A DNA stretch of 24,474 nt from an uncultured Eubacteriales bacterium (GTDB lineage: Bacteria > Bacillota > Clostridia > Christensenellales > Borkfalkiaceae): NCBI GenBank assembly GCA_949745625.1, contig CATJZR010000139.1, forward strand, positions 1 to 24,474. Direction: 5' to 3'. The translations under genes were made by a program, and so were the position numbers. The notes below the pieces were generated by a model. It worked only from the letters and a program-made list of their open reading frames with translations, had not been told where the DNA came from and ran no database searches. This document shows positions 23,732 through 24,474 of this stretch, in pieces (positions within the stretch are counted from its first letter, which is position 1; each line of letters opens with the position of its first letter).

Positions 23732-23764
23732 TGTTGGCACAAAAATTATATTTCTGTGCCAACA
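23732..23764 (-). other. 10-bp hairpin directly behind the tRNA-Arg 3' end
   Basis: TGTTGGCACA (23732-23741) and TGTGCCAACA (23755-23764) are a perfect 10-bp inverted repeat with a 13-nt AT-rich loop. It begins 1 nt after the encoded CCA. No T run follows on the minus strand, so it is not a standard terminator; it could be a processing signal, an attachment site or a weak terminator. Confidence 0.55.
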
Positions 23765-23765
23765 C

Positions 23766-23841
23766 TGGTGCACCCGGCGAGGCTCGAACTCACAACAATG
23801 GCGTCGGAGGCCATGATTTTATCCAGTTAGACTACGAGTGC
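23766..23841 (-). tRNA. tRNA-Arg (anticodon CCG)
   Basis: A complete cloverleaf can be drawn on the minus strand. Acceptor GCACTCG/CGGGTGC (one G-U pair), T8-A9, a D arm GTCT-AACTGGATA-AAAT (weak stem), anticodon stem ATGGC/GCCAT with loop CTCCGAC, variable loop of 4 nt, T arm GTGAG-TTCGAGC-CTCGC, discriminator A and an encoded CCA. Anticodon CCG reads the arginine codon CGG. It has its own promoter. tRNA-Arg genes are common integration targets, and an AT-rich accessory unit lies just downstream of this one. Confidence 0.95.
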
Positions 23842-23852
23842 ATAACAATGGT

Positions 23853-23881
23853 ATTATAACGCTTTTGCGGATAATTTGCAA
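23853..23881 (-). promoter_or_regulatory. Promoter of tRNA-Arg
   Basis: On the minus strand, TTGCAA (23881-23876), 17 nt and TATAAT (23858-23853). Transcription would begin about 5 nt before the mature tRNA 5' end. Confidence 0.8.
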
Positions 23882-23902
23882 ACAAACTTTCGGCAATTTG
23901 CA

Positions 23903-23928
23903 AAAATGTCCGTACAAAATGTCCGTAC
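23903..23928. repeat. 13-bp tandem repeat upstream of the MNT gene
   Basis: AAAATGTCCGTAC occurs twice head to tail (23903-23915 and 23916-23928), followed by AAAA. It ends 14 nt before the -35 of the toxin-antitoxin operon and could be its operator. A related pair, AATTTGCAAA, lies just upstream (about 23874 and 23895) and overlaps the tRNA promoter. Confidence 0.7.
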
Positions 23929-23942
23929 AAAAGGCGTAAAAT

Positions 23943-23971
23943 TTGATTTTTGCGTGAATGTGGGTTATAAT
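23943..23971 (+). promoter_or_regulatory. Promoter of the MNT/HEPN operon
   Basis: TTGATT (23943-23948), 17 nt and TATAAT (23966-23971). The predicted start near 23978 gives a leader of about 17 nt containing AGGGGAAGG. Confidence 0.75.
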
Positions 23972-23994
23972 GGTATTAAAAGGGGAAGGCTGTA

Positions 23995-24294
23995 ATGAAC
24001 GCGGATAAAAAGCTGATAGAAGAAATGAATAAATGGTTTGCCCGATTTAAGAATATAGAAAAGGTTGTATTGTTCGGTTCGCGGGCGCGCGGGGACAATA
24101 CCGAGCGCAGCGATTATGATATTGCCGTTTACGGCGATTTATCTCGACGCGAAATGGCTGTTTTGCGTACGGCGTTCGACGAGGATTTGCCCACGCTGCA
24201 TAAAATAGATTTGATATTTATGTGCGTGCAGGCAGAAAGCGACTTTACTGTGAATATAGAAAAAGAGGGGAAAATCATATATGAAAAAAATTGA
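23995..24294 (+). CDS. mntA: MNT-type nucleotidyltransferase, antitoxin candidate
   Basis: A 99-aa minimal nucleotidyltransferase (HI0073/MntA type). The polymerase-beta motif is complete: GSRARGDNTERSDYDI has the GS-X-R and two metal Asp residues (about 38-53), and the third acidic residue lies in KIDLIF (about 80-85). In type VII toxin-antitoxin pairs such proteins AMPylate and silence the neighbouring HEPN toxin. The ATG at 23995 has a purine-rich GGGGAAGG upstream. It overlaps the next gene by 14 nt, the usual arrangement for this pair. Base composition resembles the chromosome more than the AAA-TOPRIM unit does. Confidence 0.88.
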   Translation: MNADKKLIEEMNKWFARFKNIEKVVLFGSRARGDNTERSDYDIAVYGDLSRREMAVLRTAFDEDLPTLHKIDLIFMCVQAESDFTVNIEKEGKIIYEKN

Positions 24295-24474
24295 GGCAAA
24301 GCTGATAAATTTCACTCACGCAGTTACACGGCTTCGTGAAGCGATTACGGCTTACAAAGAAAATAAGGACAATACGCAGTACCGCGATGCAGTTATACAA
24401 AGGTTTGAATTCACGTTTGAGCTGGCTTGGCATACGCTTGACGAGGCGCTGCGTGAACAGGGAATTGTTGTTGA
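24281..24474 (+). CDS. HEPN-family partner (HI0074-like), 3' end outside window
   Basis: The first 64 codons only; the gene runs off the window. The readable part (MKKIEAKLINFTHAVTRL, then QRFEFTFELAWHTLDEALRE) carries the hallmark RFEFTFELAW-TL segment of HI0074-type nucleotidyltransferase substrate-binding proteins, which are HEPN helical bundles. In toxin-antitoxin pairs the HEPN protein is the RNase toxin, with an R-X4-6-H motif nearer the C terminus, which is not visible here; so toxin activity cannot be judged. The ATG at 24281 lies within the end of mntA, with AGAGGGG about 10 nt upstream. Confidence 0.85.
   Translation, partial: MKKIEAKLINFTHAVTRLREAITAYKENKDNTQYRDAVIQRFEFTFELAWHTLDEALREQGIVV

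Noticed and set aside
23506..23742. 78-codon minus-strand open frame
   Set aside because: The only start is TTG within the hairpin behind the tRNA, with no ribosome binding site and no recognisable domain; kept only as part of the unexplained stretch.
23457..23765. tmRNA gene on the minus strand
   Set aside because: The 3' CCACCA resemblance lacks a TTCGA loop and tag frame, and a full-length tmRNA would run into tRNA-Arg.
23570..23830. 86-codon plus-strand open frame near the tRNA
   Set aside because: Its C-terminal part is the complement of the tRNA-Arg read as protein, a known false gene pattern.
1..24474. CRISPR array, insertion sequence or integrase
   Set aside because: No regularly spaced direct repeats and no transposase or recombinase motifs were seen on either strand.

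Overview
The window looks like chromosome from an anaerobic Bacillota (Clostridia-type) bacterium. Support: a Bacillus-like order of decarboxylase, tmk, holB, ricT(yaaT), trmN6(yabB) and rsmI(yabC); greA next to lysS; a QueT-type ECF transporter; a two-cluster ferredoxin; and GTP-dependent PEP carboxykinase. No genus can be named from the sequence alone.

Layout. 1-660: queT behind a terminator-like hairpin. 660-1600: a minus-strand SLOG/DUF1273-like gene with a long structured leader. 1613-3384: minus-strand pckA. 3520-4416: a divergent unknown protein. 4465-4955: two small minus-strand genes. 5013-7099: greA-lysS from a consensus promoter. 7105-7214: a segment of about 110 nt closed by an 11-bp inverted repeat. 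7258-10989: decarboxylase-tmk-holB-ricT. 11009-11299: a self-contained ferredoxin unit. 11322-20296: tightly packed trmN6, ABC exporter, rsmI, DUF697-like membrane protein, M42 peptidase and a heterodimeric ABC exporter pair, closed by a bidirectional terminator. 20296-21363: minus-strand mnmA.

The last 3 kb is accessory. An AT-rich two-gene unit (AAA ATPase plus a small TOPRIM/RloB-like protein, overlapping by ATGA) lies at 21446-23289 and resembles RloAB/AbiL/PARIS-type defence pairs. Next come a terminator, about 285 bp of unexplained sequence, a tRNA-Arg(CCG), and a MNT/HEPN toxin-antitoxin type operon cut by the window end.

Two themes stand out. First, four minus-strand genes (pckA, the 69-aa and 86-aa proteins, mnmA) have a -10 hexamer exactly 6 nt before ATG and no Shine-Dalgarno, which predicts leaderless mRNAs in a genome whose other genes mostly carry normal ribosome binding sites. 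Second, the compact AAA-TOPRIM pair beside a tRNA gene is the best candidate for an undescribed defence system. Identifications rest on motifs and remembered family features; no database search was run.
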